From the NCBI RefSeq assembly GCF_003605405.2, contig NZ_QYTW02000005.1:52935-116934 (forward strand): a stretch of DNA of 64,000 bases. The letters are read 5' to 3'. The notes beneath the pieces were generated by a model. That model did not search any database and had not been told where the DNA came from. It saw nothing but the letters and a program-made list of their open reading frames with translations. Below, one piece after another: positions 1 to 8,770 of this stretch. Position numbers and translations under genes: made by a program. Source of the stretch: Siminovitchia terrae. Lineage in GTDB: Bacteria > Bacillota > Bacilli > Bacillales > Bacillaceae_C. Position 1 is the first letter of the stretch, and each line of letters starts with the position of its first letter.

Positions 1-2
1 AT

Positions 3-650
3 TATGCCAAGGCTGTCGAATGTCTGTCACGTTTAGGTTTCTTGCTACCTGAGGCTGACACTAGGATGATGGAAAGGTTGTTGGCTGAATGGATGAATTT
101 CCAACCTGTTCAAATGACTGAAATGGATTTGATAGCCTTTAAACGTGAACTTAACCTCATGATTCAGGCGCTCCCAATCCAGGTTCCGACCCGCTTTGTC
201 TTTTTGGGTCGGTCTTTTGTTACGATTGAAGGAATTGTGACTCATTTGGTGCCAGAAGAGGAAATCCTTGATCTGGGTAAGCCTGTTTTTATGGAATGGT
301 TAATGTCCCAGGGGAATAAATGGTCCTTCATCTGGCAATGGATCCAGTCACAGCCGATATTTGGGGTTTTTCACTCAGTGACAGAGTTTTTAAAGGCACC
401 AGAAAAATTGGAACTTATGAAGGAAACTGAACAAAGAAGACAGTTTCAATTTACGATTTACGAAAATCATAAAAAGCAGCTATTTCATATGACTTTGTTT
501 GGGTTAACAGGGGCTGCCGCAGGAATCTACCTATCAAACCTGGTAATCTTGAAACTTTTTATCGCACTCTCTGCTGTTTCGATTGCGGGTTATGCAATGA
601 CCAGTTATAAGCTGAAAAAATGGATGAAGTACATGCATAAAAAACGGTGA
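3..650 (+). CDS. ABC1/UbiB (AarF) family kinase, C-terminal part
   Basis: The reading frame is open to the left edge, so the 5' end of the gene lies outside the window. The visible 215 residues begin with YAKAVECLSRLGFLLPEAD, which fits the C-terminal part of ABC1/AarF/UbiB atypical kinases. The kinase core and its motifs are not in view. Two hydrophobic segments near the C-terminus, followed by a basic tail (YKLKKWMKYMHKKR), suggest membrane anchoring, as is usual in this family. UbiB-type proteins support quinone-lipid metabolism in other bacteria; the role in Bacillaceae is not settled. An internal TTG at 42 is not a credible start. Confidence 0.7.
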   Translation, partial: YAKAVECLSRLGFLLPEADTRMMERLLAEWMNFQPVQMTEMDLIAFKRELNLMIQALPIQVPTRFVFLGRSFVTIEGIVTHLVPEEEILDLGKPVFMEWLMSQGNKWSFIWQWIQSQPIFGVFHSVTEFLKAPEKLELMKETEQRRQFQFTIYENHKKQLFHMTLFGLTGAAAGIYLSNLVILKLFIALSAVSIAGYAMTSYKLKKWMKYMHKKR

Positions 651-696
651 CTATAGGGAGCTATGGAATGATGGCATTAAGAAAGGGGAGAGGCTC

Positions 697-1076
697 TTGA
701 AAGCAGGATTGACATTGGTTTAGGTTCTTTTAGATGAAAAAATAGCAGAAGTGAAAACCTCAAAGTCAAAAGGGTTTGGTGGGATGAATAAAAATAGTTT
801 TCTATCCATAAAAGATAAGGAATCTCTTTAAACATAATGGAAAAAGCAATCACAACTGCCATGAAGCAGCCGGGAAAGGATAAGATTACGGACCCTGATT
901 ATGATGTCAAGGTGGAATATGAGTCAAAAGAAGGGGAGTTGCCCACACATGAGCTCCATTTATGGTTGGGAGAAAAGAATGAACAAAGTATGTTTATGTA
1001 TGTTGCGGACGATTCCGTTTATCTAACTTCAGCGGAGATGACCCGAAAATTAAGGGAGCTCTTTCAAATTAACTAA
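697..1076 (+). pseudogene. Broken lipoprotein gene (YhfM-like domain)
   Basis: A TTG at 697 after a GGGGAG ribosome site opens a signal-peptide-like stretch (LKAGLTLV), then meets a TAG. The same frame continues to SIKDKESL and stops. The rest of the domain continues in another frame from about 837 (MEKAITTAMKQPGKDK, then DPDYDVKVEYES) to the stop at 1076. The joined product would be a small secreted lipoprotein of a type common in Bacillus. No lipobox cysteine remains. One in-frame stop plus one frameshift argue for a decayed gene. The ATG at 837 has no ribosome site, so the 79-codon ORF alone is unlikely to be a real gene. Confidence 0.5.
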
Positions 1077-1197
1077 TATTTGCAAAGAGGTGCGGAACTT
1101 TGACTGTGGTGAATAAATTAATATTTAACATAAAGCTTTGAGCCTTGGTGGGAGAGTTATTCGTTTTTAAAGTTTTTATACATTATGTTTTTTTAAG

Positions 1198-2070
1198 GTG
1201 ATTGAAATCGAAAAATTAATACTGAACAAGTGTATCAGCTTTACTTCAGACTTAACTTTTGTGGCTGGTCAAATAACAGTGGATGGGACATTGCTCATAA
1301 TTGAAAGCAGTTTGAAGGAGCTTGATTATTTTCAACGTCCCGTGCCAAAACGCAATTGGATTATTCGGATGATTAAAGATGAAAGTATCGAAACAGTCGA
1401 ATTGAAAAAAGTCCCGTTGATGCCTACGAAATTAGATTTATTTTCCGACGGTACATTATTACTAGTGCAGTCTCGCTGTTTGAAAGACGGCGCAAATATT
1501 GAGAGAAATGCGAGAAGGTTTAATCCTAACGGGCAGTTAATTGATGCTTTCACGCTTGGAGATGGAATAGAAAGCGTACAAATAGATGAAACAGATACGA
1601 TCTGGGTAAGTTATTTTGATGAAGGAGTATTTGGAAATTTTGGATGGGAACAGCCTATGGGGAGTGAAGGAGTTATTGCTTACACCATGAATGGACGTAA
1701 GCTTTGGGGGGCAGGCAGCTTTGATATTGTTGACTGTTATGCGCTGAATGTTGCGGATTCAAAGGAAGTTTATTTTTACTACTACGATGACTTTTATCTT
1801 GTTCATTTGAATGAGATGAAAGACTCCGTTCGCTATTGTGTTGAAGGTAAGAACACATTACAGCAATTCATGTTTGACGAGGCGGGTTTAATTGGCCAAG
1901 TGGATATGAATACGATTATGCGTTTCACTATAAGAAACCGGATGATTACACCAAAAGAAAAAATGCAGCTGACGGATGAATGGGGCAAACGTATTATTGG
2001 TCCAGTTTTTATGCGGGGAAGATATCTGTATGCTTATGGAAAGGATGGGATTTATAGAAGAAGTTTGTAG
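1198..2070 (+). CDS. Hypothetical protein, possible beta-propeller
   Basis: A 290-residue soluble protein with no signal peptide or membrane segment. I do not recognise a named family. It has repeated blocks ending in aromatic and hydrophobic residues (DLFSDGTLLLVQS, VQIDETDTIWVSYFDEGVFG, IGPVFMRGRYLYAYG), like the blades of a six-bladed propeller, but no enzyme motif is visible. The start is GTG at 1198; the ribosome site is weak (TAAGG directly upstream), so the true start could lie slightly downstream. The 120 bp before it is AT-rich and shows nothing else. Confidence 0.6.
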   Translation: MIEIEKLILNKCISFTSDLTFVAGQITVDGTLLIIESSLKELDYFQRPVPKRNWIIRMIKDESIETVELKKVPLMPTKLDLFSDGTLLLVQSRCLKDGANIERNARRFNPNGQLIDAFTLGDGIESVQIDETDTIWVSYFDEGVFGNFGWEQPMGSEGVIAYTMNGRKLWGAGSFDIVDCYALNVADSKEVYFYYYDDFYLVHLNEMKDSVRYCVEGKNTLQQFMFDEAGLIGQVDMNTIMRFTIRNRMITPKEKMQLTDEWGKRIIGPVFMRGRYLYAYGKDGIYRRSL

Positions 2071-2153
2071 ATTACCGGATGCTGAAGTGTTCACACCGTA
2101 TGTTACTTCCGCATATACAGGGTAGTGGCACTCATCTTTATAGGAGGGTTTCC

Positions 2154-2771
2154 ATGACCAAGTCTGGTTTTGTCCCCGATAATACAAACATAAAGAAAAC
2201 GAGTGGTACCCCTAATCTTTTTATTGATTCAAAGGATAATATTTTCTTTGAAAGAGATCCTGAAAATATCGCTTATAAAGTCACATCTACCCAGATACCG
2301 GCAATGGTAGGAGGAGCGTTTGTAGATCTTCATCTTACAAAAGGAAATATCAGGGAGCCGCATTGGCATCCAAATGCCTGGGAATTGGATGTCGTTGTTT
2401 CAGGTAAAGCCATTATTTCCATTGTTGATCCAAATACTAAAACGCTACATAACTACAGCGTGAAGCCGGGCCAAGTAGTCTTTATTCCAATGGCATGGTG
2501 GCATTGGATTAGGCCGGTAACAGAAAAATTGCATCTTCACCTATTCTTTAACAATGATCAATTTGAGTCAGCGGAGGGGTCCGATATGTTACGTTTAACA
2601 CCCCCGGAGGTTTTTCAGCTTTCTTATGGTGTTGATGCCAAAGAAATAGCTGATGCATTGCTTCCAGTTACAGAATCTGTTGTTATAGGTCCATCGACTA
2701 AATCAGCACGCTCAACACCTCGTGCCAATGAGATTTCCATAAATATTAACAATAAATCTATAAAAATATAA
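2154..2771 (+). CDS. Cupin-domain protein (oxalate decarboxylase-like)
   Basis: A 205-residue protein with one cupin barrel. The metal-binding motif HWHPNAWELDVVVSG carries the two histidines and the glutamate of cupin motif 1; the second motif contains PMAWWHWIRP. Bicupin oxalate decarboxylases have two such barrels; this one is single and about half the size, so the substrate is unknown. I chose ATG 2154 because AGGAGG lies just upstream; the longer ORF from 2079 has no ribosome site. The last 25 residues are Asn/Ile/Lys-rich. Confidence 0.7.
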   Translation: MTKSGFVPDNTNIKKTSGTPNLFIDSKDNIFFERDPENIAYKVTSTQIPAMVGGAFVDLHLTKGNIREPHWHPNAWELDVVVSGKAIISIVDPNTKTLHNYSVKPGQVVFIPMAWWHWIRPVTEKLHLHLFFNNDQFESAEGSDMLRLTPPEVFQLSYGVDAKEIADALLPVTESVVIGPSTKSARSTPRANEISININNKSIKI

Positions 2772-2798
2772 ATTTTATAGCTAAATTTAATTTTGGTA

Positions 2799-2827
2799 TT
2801 GACAACTTCAATATCTCGATATATGAT
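2799..2827 (+). promoter_or_regulatory. Sigma-A promoter of the leuA T-box leader
   Basis: TTGACA at 2799-2804 and TATGAT at 2822-2827 are separated by exactly 17 bp. Transcription would begin near 2834, about 300 bp upstream of leuA and just before the T-box leader. Confidence 0.75.
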
Positions 2828-2867
2828 TGCTTATAATCAAATAACAACAAGCAAAGATTGGAAATAG

Positions 2868-3115
2868 TAAAAGGACAATAAGCTTTTCAGAGAGCCGATG
2901 GCTGGTGAGAATCGGTAGTTATTCCCTTTGAACTCCTCCAAGAGCTGCTCCCTGAACAAACTTCAGTAGGGGATGCCGGGTTTCTGCCGTTAAAAGGATA
3001 GGTGGTGATAGCCGCCGAAAATGAGTGGGTTATTTATGTTTTAATTTAACCAATTAGAGTGGTACCGCGAGCACAGCCTCGTCTCTATATTTTTATAGAG
3101 ACGGGGCTTTTTTAT
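2868..3115 (+). promoter_or_regulatory. T-box riboswitch, probably leucine tRNA
   Basis: The leader has the usual T-box parts in order: a long stem I beginning near 2890 with the GAGAGCCGATGG region, a specifier loop, the T-box sequence AGAGTGGTACCGCG at 3056-3069, and a terminator (arms about 3077-3089 and 3094-3106, then a T-run). In the expected specifier position the sequence is GAACTCC, giving CTC (Leu) at 2933-2935. Uncharged tRNA-Leu would pair with the specifier and the T-box and favour the antiterminator, so leuA would be read when leucine is scarce. The codon assignment comes from position, not from a computed fold. Confidence 0.9.
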
Positions 3116-3136
3116 ATTAAAAAGGAGTGTATTGAA

Positions 3137-4681
3137 ATGGCGAGAAAAATTTGGGTATTTGATACGACTTTAAGAGATGGAGAGCAGGTTCCAGGTGCAA
3201 AGCTGAACCAATATGAAAAGCTGGAAGTGGCACAGCAGCTTAAAAAGCTTGGGGTTGATATGATTGAAGCGGGCTTTCCTTCATCCTCCACTGGCGATTT
3301 CAATGCAGTGAAAGAAATTGCCACTAAAGTGGGAAATACAGATGATATTATCATTACTGCGTTGGCAAGAGCAGTAAAATCTGATATTGATGCGGTTTAT
3401 AACAGTGTAAAAGATGCTAATAATCCGCTCATCCATATAGTTTTGGGTACTTCAGATATTCATGTGGAAAAGAAATTCGGAAAATCGAAAGACCAGATAA
3501 TGGATATTGGTGTGGAAGCAGTGAAATATGCAAAAAGCTTATTGCCTGACGTTCAGTACTCAACAGAGGATGCATCCCGCTCCGATTTTGAGTACTTATG
3601 GAAAACGATTGAATCAGTTGTTAAGGCTGGGGCTACCATTATTAATGTTCCCGATACGGTCGGGTATGCTGAGCCGGAAGAATTTGGTGAACTGATTTTT
3701 AAACTAAATGACCGTTTGAAGAATTTGGATGATACTGTTCTTTTAAGTGTCCATTGTCATAATGACCTTGGCATGGCAACAGCCAACACTTTAGCTGCAA
3801 TCAAAAACGGGGCGGATAAAGTGGAGTGTACGATAAATGGAATTGGCGAACGCGCCGGTAATGCAGCACTTGAAGAAGTCGTAATGTCCATGAATACTCG
3901 TTCATCTATCTATCAGGCTTACACGAACATCAATACTAAGGAGATTATGAATACCTCTAAGCTGGTAAGCAGTTTTATGGGGCTTGATGTTCAAGTGAAT
4001 AAAGCTATCACGGGGGACAATGCCTTCGCTCATTCCTCAGGTATCCACCAAGACGGATTGCTGAAGTCGAGAGATGCTTACGAAATCATCAGCCCGCTTG
4101 AAGTCGGACTGGACGATATGGAGCTTGTATTAACAGCACGGTCTGGCCGTCATGCAGTTAAAAATGCTCTTAACAAATTAGGATTTAACGAATTCACGGA
4201 TATACAATTTGAAGAGATTTTTGCAGACTTCCTTGAAATGGCTGATAAGAAAAAAGAGGTTTATAACCATGATTTATATATCATTGTTGAGAACTATTTC
4301 AAAGAATCTCATATTAGCGATAATTTCTTTGAATTGGTGGATTTACAAGTGATCAGTAACACAAGCTTTCCGTCAGCCAGCGTGAAATTAAAAAAGGAAG
4401 GCCAAATATTGGAGGGAAGCGCAGTTGGCTCGGGCCCAATCGATGCTCTATATTCCGCTATTATGGAGATCAGCCAGCTTGACATTCAACTGCAAGAATA
4501 CAACATCAGCAGTGTCTCAAGAGGGAAAGAGGCAGTGGGGAAAGTTAAAATTCAAGTGGAATTCAGAGGTGAGAAGTATACTGCTAAAGCAACGGACACT
4601 GATATTATGAAGGCAAGTGCACTTGCATTTATCAATGCAATAAATAACATTGTTGTGGAGCATTTAGTCCCGGCAAACTAA
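3137..4681 (+). CDS. leuA: 2-isopropylmalate synthase
   Basis: A 514-residue enzyme that condenses 2-ketoisovalerate with acetyl-CoA, the first step of leucine synthesis. The N-terminal TIM barrel has the HMGL/LeuA signature DTTLRDGEQ at residues 9-17 and the metal motif [23 protein letters not shown] follows. The C-terminal region has the regulatory-domain layout that binds leucine in LeuA. The start is ATG 3137, after AAAGGAG. Citramalate or homocitrate synthases share the barrel, but the leucine-type T-box and overall fit favour LeuA. It stands alone here rather than in an ilv-leu operon and is followed by its own terminator. Confidence 0.9.
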   Translation: MARKIWVFDTTLRDGEQVPGAKLNQYEKLEVAQQLKKLGVDMIEAGFPSSSTGDFNAVKEIATKVGNTDDIIITALARAVKSDIDAVYNSVKDANNPLIHIVLGTSDIHVEKKFGKSKDQIMDIGVEAVKYAKSLLPDVQYSTEDASRSDFEYLWKTIESVVKAGATIINVPDTVGYAEPEEFGELIFKLNDRLKNLDDTVLLSVHCHNDLGMATANTLAAIKNGADKVECTINGIGERAGNAALEEVVMSMNTRSSIYQAYTNINTKEIMNTSKLVSSFMGLDVQVNKAITGDNAFAHSSGIHQDGLLKSRDAYEIISPLEVGLDDMELVLTARSGRHAVKNALNKLGFNEFTDIQFEEIFADFLEMADKKKEVYNHDLYIIVENYFKESHISDNFFELVDLQVISNTSFPSASVKLKKEGQILEGSAVGSGPIDALYSAIMEISQLDIQLQEYNISSVSRGKEAVGKVKIQVEFRGEKYTAKATDTDIMKASALAFINAINNIVVEHLVPAN

Positions 4682-4759
4682 CATCAAATCAGATTGGTAG
4701 TGGGTAGGAGACAACCTATAAAATATTGAATTAGTCATATCCACTAAAAAACGTGGCAA

Positions 4760-4798
4760 GACCATCTAATTTAGATAGTTTAGATGGTCTTTTTTTTA
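4760..4798 (+). terminator. Terminator after leuA
   Basis: Stem GACCATCTA / TAGATGGTC followed by eight T residues; a strong rho-independent terminator. Confidence 0.9.
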
Positions 4799-4820
4799 TG
4801 CACATAACCAATAGGTTAGC

Positions 4821-4849
4821 TTGACGAATTAGCTTTGGAATACTATAAT
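4821..4849 (+). promoter_or_regulatory. Promoter of the TetR-SMR operon
   Basis: TTGACG at 4821-4826 and TATAAT at 4844-4849 with a 17-bp spacer, close to the sigma-A consensus. Confidence 0.8.
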
Positions 4850-4858
4850 CCAATTGAT

Positions 4859-4886
4859 CGGTACTAAAAATAAAAAAATAGTACCG
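4859..4886 (+). promoter_or_regulatory. Inverted repeat, probable TetR operator
   Basis: Arms CGGTACTA and TAGTACCG flank a 12-bp AT-only spacer. The dyad begins 10 bp after the -10 box, so it covers the transcription start and sits just upstream of the TetR-family start codon. This is where an autorepressing TetR protein would bind. Confidence 0.6.
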
Positions 4887-4910
4887 AGGTGGAGGCGAGG
4901 AATTTATTCC

Positions 4911-5471
4911 GTGAAAAAGCAATTACAAGAAACCGTACTTGAACTCATTGTACAAAAAGGGCTCAAGTTTACAATCGATGATATCGCTGCAAAACAAGGG
5001 ATCAGCAAAAGGACCGTTTACGAACACTTTGATTCGAAACAACATTTGATCGAGACAATTGTAGATGATGCGATTGAAGAAGTGAAACAACGCGAACAAG
5101 AGATTTTTCACAAAAAAGAGTTAAGCTATAAACAAAAACTGACTGCTGTGTTATCGATTGTTCCAAGTGGATTGAGCTTTGGGGATACTGTGCTGCTCGA
5201 GCAAATGAAACGGTTTGCCCCCAATGAATGGGTCAAAATTGATGAACTTATCCAGAATGGATGGCAAACAGTCCAGAAAGTAATTGAACGCGGTATTAAA
5301 AATGGAGAATTTCGTCCGCTTCATGTTCCCAGCGTAATTCAATTGTTGCGTGGAGCATCAATGGCCATTTTCGATCCCGACTTTCATACTCACAATGTGA
5401 ATTCCTTGGAAAAAAACGTAGCAACAATGGTGGATGTCATCATGCATGGACTGATCAATGAGGAGGAGTGA
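4911..5471 (+). CDS. TetR-family regulator (YvaF-like)
   Basis: A 186-residue protein. The N-terminal helix-turn-helix (FTIDDIAAKQGISKRTVYEHF) is typical of TetR; the C-terminal ligand domain is unassigned. The start is GTG 4911, after GGAGGCGAGG. Its TGA overlaps the start region of the SMR transporter, so they are translationally coupled. The order regulator, SMR pump, small membrane protein matches the yvaF-yvaE-yvaD set of B. subtilis. It likely represses the operon through the dyad at 4859-4886 and is released by a pump substrate. Confidence 0.8.
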   Translation: MKKQLQETVLELIVQKGLKFTIDDIAAKQGISKRTVYEHFDSKQHLIETIVDDAIEEVKQREQEIFHKKELSYKQKLTAVLSIVPSGLSFGDTVLLEQMKRFAPNEWVKIDELIQNGWQTVQKVIERGIKNGEFRPLHVPSVIQLLRGASMAIFDPDFHTHNVNSLEKNVATMVDVIMHGLINEEE

Positions 5472-5476
5472 TGGAA

Positions 5477-5845
5477 ATGGCATGGATATATTTAACAGCA
5501 GCGATCTTGTTCGAAGTAGTTGGAACCGTTTCGATGAAACTGTCACATGGATTTACAAAGGCAATTCCCTCGGTACTCATGATTATATTTTATCTGCTTG
5601 CCTTCACTTGTTTAAATTTCACCTTAAAAACGATTCCGGTCAGTGTCGCTTATGCTATCTGGTCAGGGGTTGGGACGGCGGCCATTGCGGTTATCGGATA
5701 TATAGCTTTCAAAGAGACTTTAACAGTCATGAAGGTTACCGCTATTATTTTAATCATTGTCGGGGTCGCCCTCCTAAATATTAGCTCGGAATCAAGCGAG
5801 ACAGACAAGACTCGTTTGAATGCGCAGCATGAGATGGAAGCATAA
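5477..5845 (+). CDS. Small multidrug resistance (SMR) efflux protein
   Basis: A 122-residue protein with four membrane helices. It carries the SMR essential glutamate in helix 1 (TAAILFEVVGTVSMK) and the signature VAYAIWSGVGTA. Such proteins work as antiparallel dimers that exchange protons for lipophilic cations. ATG 5477 gives the usual family N-terminus (MAWIYL) and an 8-nt gap from GAGGAG; ATG 5471, overlapping the upstream stop, is the alternative. Equivalent to YvaE by context. The genes follow directly with no gap. Confidence 0.85.
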   Translation: MAWIYLTAAILFEVVGTVSMKLSHGFTKAIPSVLMIIFYLLAFTCLNFTLKTIPVSVAYAIWSGVGTAAIAVIGYIAFKETLTVMKVTAIILIIVGVALLNISSESSETDKTRLNAQHEMEA

Positions 5846-5846
5846 T

Positions 5847-6257
5847 ATGAAAAGCATTCAAAAAGAGCCATCAATGCGAGTTCTAAAGTGGTTTTTTCTT
5901 GTTGTGGATTTTTCTTTTATATTGTATTTCAGTGCTACTGCCATTGGAATTATTCCAATTGAATACGCCTATTCAGATTATACAAATCCGATTTTGGTTA
6001 CTTGGAACTGGTCTTTTTTGCCGCTTGACATAGTTATTTCGCTTACTGGTTTAAGTTCGATTTATTTGCATCGAAAGGGTCGTGCTGAATGGAAATCAAT
6101 TGCTTTGCTTTCACTCGTTCTAACATTCTGTTCTGGGTTGATGGCCATATCATTTTGGGCGATTCGCCTGGAATTTGACGCTGTATGGTGGATTCCTAAT
6201 TTAGTGCTGATGCTCTATCCTTTGTTTTTCATTCCTAAGTTTATGAAAGTAGGGTGA
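5847..6257 (+). CDS. Membrane protein, YvaD-like
   Basis: A 136-residue protein with four predicted membrane helices. It follows the SMR gene by a single base and is surely cotranscribed. Its size, topology and place match YvaD in the B. subtilis yva set; the function is unknown, and an accessory role in efflux is only an inference. ATG 5847 is chosen over the upstream in-frame 5820, which overlaps the SMR coding end. Confidence 0.7.
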   Translation: MKSIQKEPSMRVLKWFFLVVDFSFILYFSATAIGIIPIEYAYSDYTNPILVTWNWSFLPLDIVISLTGLSSIYLHRKGRAEWKSIALLSLVLTFCSGLMAISFWAIRLEFDAVWWIPNLVLMLYPLFFIPKFMKVG

Positions 6258-6329
6258 AAGTGGAACACTCATTTTCACTATGTTTAAAAGTTCTCATAAT
6301 AAAGAAGGATGGCCATGAAGGGATATTAA

Positions 6330-6519
6330 CTTCATTCAGCAGAAGTCTCCCACTTCTGTAAGTGGTGAGATGAATGCCTATTGGTATTCCATTCAGTAGG
6401 GGTTCAAACCCCGGCTGAATAAAGTTAAAGCCTCCGGCGGATGCCTCAGATTTTCAGAGGAAATTGATCGAGCGGAGCTCGATAAAATCTGGGCGCAAAT
6501 ACGCCAAGGCGCATTTGAT
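6330..6519 (+). mobile_element. 190-bp repeat element, copy 1
   Basis: Full-length copy running from CTTCATTCAGCAGAAG to GCGCATTTGAT, preceded by ATTAA. The ends follow the copy inside a GNAT gene (32195-32384). It has an IS605-like left hairpin (CTCCCACTT / AAGTGGTGAG), a second hairpin closed by ATTCAG/CTGAAT, and a third with ATCGAGC/GCTCGAT. It encodes no protein. Confidence 0.85.
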
Positions 6520-6563
6520 CATTCCGGGGCCACTCGTCGCTTTGTTTTTCCGTAATTAAGTGA

Positions 6564-6700
6564 GTGCAAATCGTTACCTTTATAGTCTGGATGTCATTTA
6601 CATATGTCCCTGCATTGATTATACTTGCGTTGATTAAAAAGCGAAGACGAAAGGCGAACTGTAAAAATATCCTGAAATCAGCAACGGGTTCTGTATAATG
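6564..6700 (+). other. Short hydrophobic ORF or gene remnant
   Basis: GTG 6564 opens about 44 codons with one clear membrane-type segment (IVTFIVWMSFTYVP, then ALIILALIKKRRRK). The frame ends just as the next gene's upstream ATG begins. No convincing ribosome site precedes it. It starts shortly after repeat copy 1, so it may be the tail of a gene cut off by the insertion. I cannot name it. Confidence 0.2.
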
Positions 6701-6721
6701 AACAAAAAAGGGGGTAGCCAG

Positions 6722-7192
6722 ATGATTTTGGTGAGTTCTTGCTTGGCAGGTTTGGAAGTTAGATATGATGGGAGACATAGTCTGCATGACAAAATAAAAA
6801 AGTTGGTGGGGGAAAATAAAGCAATCACGATATGCCCTGAACTGAGCGGGGGATTTTCCACCCCAAGGGAGCCAGCGGAAATAACAGGTGGAGATGGGTA
6901 TGATGTTCTTGATGGGAAGGCGAAGGTAATAGATAGGTCAGGTAGAGAGGTCACGGATTTGTACATGAAAGGTGCTCACGCGACGCTAAAACTAGCAAAG
7001 GAAATCAAGGCATCACTTGTAGTATTGAAGGAGAACAGCCCATCCTGCGGCAGCTCCATGATTTACGACGGTGAATTTAATGGCAATAAGATTGCCGGCG
7101 ACGGCGTTACGTCCGCCTTACTGAAAAGAAATGGCTTTCGGGTTATTTCGGAAGAACAGTTGGATGAAAAAACGATTGAATCCTTCCTTTAA
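6722..7192 (+). CDS. DUF523 family protein (TudS-like)
   Basis: A 156-residue protein. DUF523 includes the thiouracil desulfidase TudS, which uses a [4Fe-4S] cluster held by three cysteines. Matching cysteines occur here as Cys7 (SSCLAG), Cys38 (ICPELSGG) and Cys109 (NSPSCGS). The start is ATG 6722, which gives the family N-terminus MILVSSCL after GGGGGTAGCC; the ORF from 6698 adds an unsupported extension. Activity on thiolated pyrimidines is inferred from the family. It converges with fabZ. Confidence 0.8.
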   Translation: MILVSSCLAGLEVRYDGRHSLHDKIKKLVGENKAITICPELSGGFSTPREPAEITGGDGYDVLDGKAKVIDRSGREVTDLYMKGAHATLKLAKEIKASLVVLKENSPSCGSSMIYDGEFNGNKIAGDGVTSALLKRNGFRVISEEQLDEKTIESFL

Positions 7193-7225
7193 CTTAAGAT
7201 TGGTGGCACTGTTACGGCTCATAGA

Positions 7226-7253
7226 CCAATAGGAGGGGGATCCCCCCTATTGG
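7226..7253. terminator. Hairpin between convergent genes
   Basis: CCAATAGG pairs with CCTATTGG around a GC-rich core (GGGGGATCCCCC). It lacks a clear T-run but lies exactly between the convergent DUF523 gene and fabZ, so it may stop transcription from either side. Confidence 0.5.
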
Positions 7254-7266
7254 GCAGTCCGGCTGA

Positions 7267-7701
7267 CTATTGACCCTGATCACCAAATGCAAATAGAAGA
7301 TCTAACTCACATACTAAATCTCCATCAACAGTAGCGATTCCTTTTCCTTTGCCGATAGCTCCTTTTAATCGAGTAATTTCAACTTCCATCCGAAGCTGAT
7401 CCCCTGGTTTTACCTGCTTTTTAAAGCGACATTTATCTATTCCCGCTAACAAACCCAGGCGTCCACGGTTGCCTTCTTGGGATAACATGGCAACCGCACT
7501 TACTTGAGCCAATGCTTCGATAATCAACACCCCAGGCATTACTGGATCGTCAGGAAAATGACCATTAAAAAAACGCTCATTTACAGTCACATTTTTAATC
7601 CCGACAGCCCTTTTGCCTTCCTCAAGCTCTATAATCTTATCCACTAAAAGAAATGGATGGCGATGTTTAATCGTGTCTTTAATTTCCTGAACATCAAACA
7701 T
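7267..7701 (-). CDS. fabZ: 3-hydroxyacyl-ACP dehydratase FabZ
   Basis: A 144-residue hot-dog-fold enzyme that dehydrates 3-hydroxyacyl-ACP in fatty-acid elongation. The catalytic pair is His48 in [12 protein letters not shown] and Glu62 in [11 protein letters not shown] 7701 gives the normal N-terminus MFDVQEIK; a TTG two codons upstream is possible. The start lies inside the end of the fabH gene, so the two are translationally coupled. Confidence 0.9.
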   Translation of the reverse strand: MFDVQEIKDTIKHRHPFLLVDKIIELEEGKRAVGIKNVTVNERFFNGHFPDDPVMPGVLIIEALAQVSAVAMLSQEGNRGRLGLLAGIDKCRFKKQVKPGDQLRMEVEITRLKGAIGKGKGIATVDGDLVCELDLLFAFGDQGQ

Positions 7702-8692
7702 CTTCAACGTCCCATTTCAAAATCACCCCGGCATGTGTCAGTCCTCCGCCAAACCCATAAGCTAACAGGGTGTCGCCGCTTTTTAATTTTCCTTCGTCTA
7801 TGCCTAACTGCATTGCTAACGGGATCGAAACCGATGAAGTATTTCCCAAATATTCAACGCTTGTCAATGTTTTTTCAAGTGAAATCTCTGATTTTTCACA
7901 AATGGATTCGATCATACGCAAATTAGCACTGTGCGGAATAAACCAGTCAATGTCATCCTTCTTTAACCCAGCTTTGTGCAGTAATTCATTTATACCTGAC
8001 GGAAGCGTGCGAGAAGCCCATTTATATACTTCTCTTCCGTTTTGTACCAGCATTCCAGACGGATTCAAAGGCTGCCCCTGCATTGTAGTGGATAGATTTG
8101 TGCTATATACATGGCTGCCTCCTTCCCCGTAGGTTCCCATGTGGCTGGCGATAAAGCCTGGCATTTCATCATCCCTTTCCACTATAATAGCAGCGGCTCC
8201 GTCACCAAATAAAATACAAGTTGTCCGGTCTGTGTAATCCGTGATTTTGGACAAGGTTTCGGCAGCAACAAATAAAATTTTTCGATGAAGTCCAGACGTA
8301 ATCAATCCGTTGGCTACGTGCAATCCATAAGTGAAACCAGCACAAGCTGAATTCAGGTCCATTGCACCAGTCTGTTTTATCTGAAAATGTTTTTGGATTT
8401 GGCTTGCTACATTCGGAAATGTGTAGTCGGGTGTAGAGGTGGCTACAATGATGCAATCTACATCAGAAACATCTTTTTTGTATCGTTTGATTAAGTTCTC
8501 TACCGCTCGGAGAGCCAATGTTGAAGAAAATTCGTTTTCAGCGGCAATCCTTCTTTCTTTCATTCCGGTTCTTTGGACGATCCATTCGTTGTTAGTATCG
8601 ACCATTTTCTCTAAATCTTCATTTGTCAATCTTTTTTCCGGGACATAGGTTCCAAATGCTGTTATTCTGGCTTTGGATTGGATGTTAGTCAT
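7694..8692 (-). CDS. fabH: 3-oxoacyl-ACP synthase III (KAS III)
   Basis: A 332-residue thiolase-fold enzyme that starts fatty-acid synthesis by condensing an acyl-CoA primer with malonyl-ACP. The catalytic triad is visible: Cys117 (NSACAGF), His254 (IPHSANLR) and Asn284 (LGNTSS). The start is ATG 8692, after AAAGGAGCG. It overlaps fabZ by 8 bp. Bacilli often carry two KAS III genes; without the rest of the genome I cannot say whether this is the main or the second copy. A FapR-like site lies 29 bp upstream. Confidence 0.9.
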   Translation of the reverse strand: MTNIQSKARITAFGTYVPEKRLTNEDLEKMVDTNNEWIVQRTGMKERRIAAENEFSSTLALRAVENLIKRYKKDVSDVDCIIVATSTPDYTFPNVASQIQKHFQIKQTGAMDLNSACAGFTYGLHVANGLITSGLHRKILFVAAETLSKITDYTDRTTCILFGDGAAAIIVERDDEMPGFIASHMGTYGEGGSHVYSTNLSTTMQGQPLNPSGMLVQNGREVYKWASRTLPSGINELLHKAGLKKDDIDWFIPHSANLRMIESICEKSEISLEKTLTSVEYLGNTSSVSIPLAMQLGIDEGKLKSGDTLLAYGFGGGLTHAGVILKWDVEDV

Positions 8693-8720
8693 TAAATCGC
8701 TCCTTTTTTTATCATAAGGT

Positions 8721-8740
8721 ACTATCACTTAGTGCTAATT
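8721..8740 (-). promoter_or_regulatory. FapR-like operator upstream of fabH
   Basis: On the minus strand the site reads AATTAGCACTAAGTGATAGT. It shares the AATTAGCAC half-site with the plsC site at 9371-9390 but is the less symmetric of the two. FapR is the malonyl-CoA-responsive repressor of lipid genes in Bacillus; assignment is by resemblance. Confidence 0.55.
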
Positions 8741-8770
8741 AAAGTGTATGAAAAACCCATGGCAGCTTTG

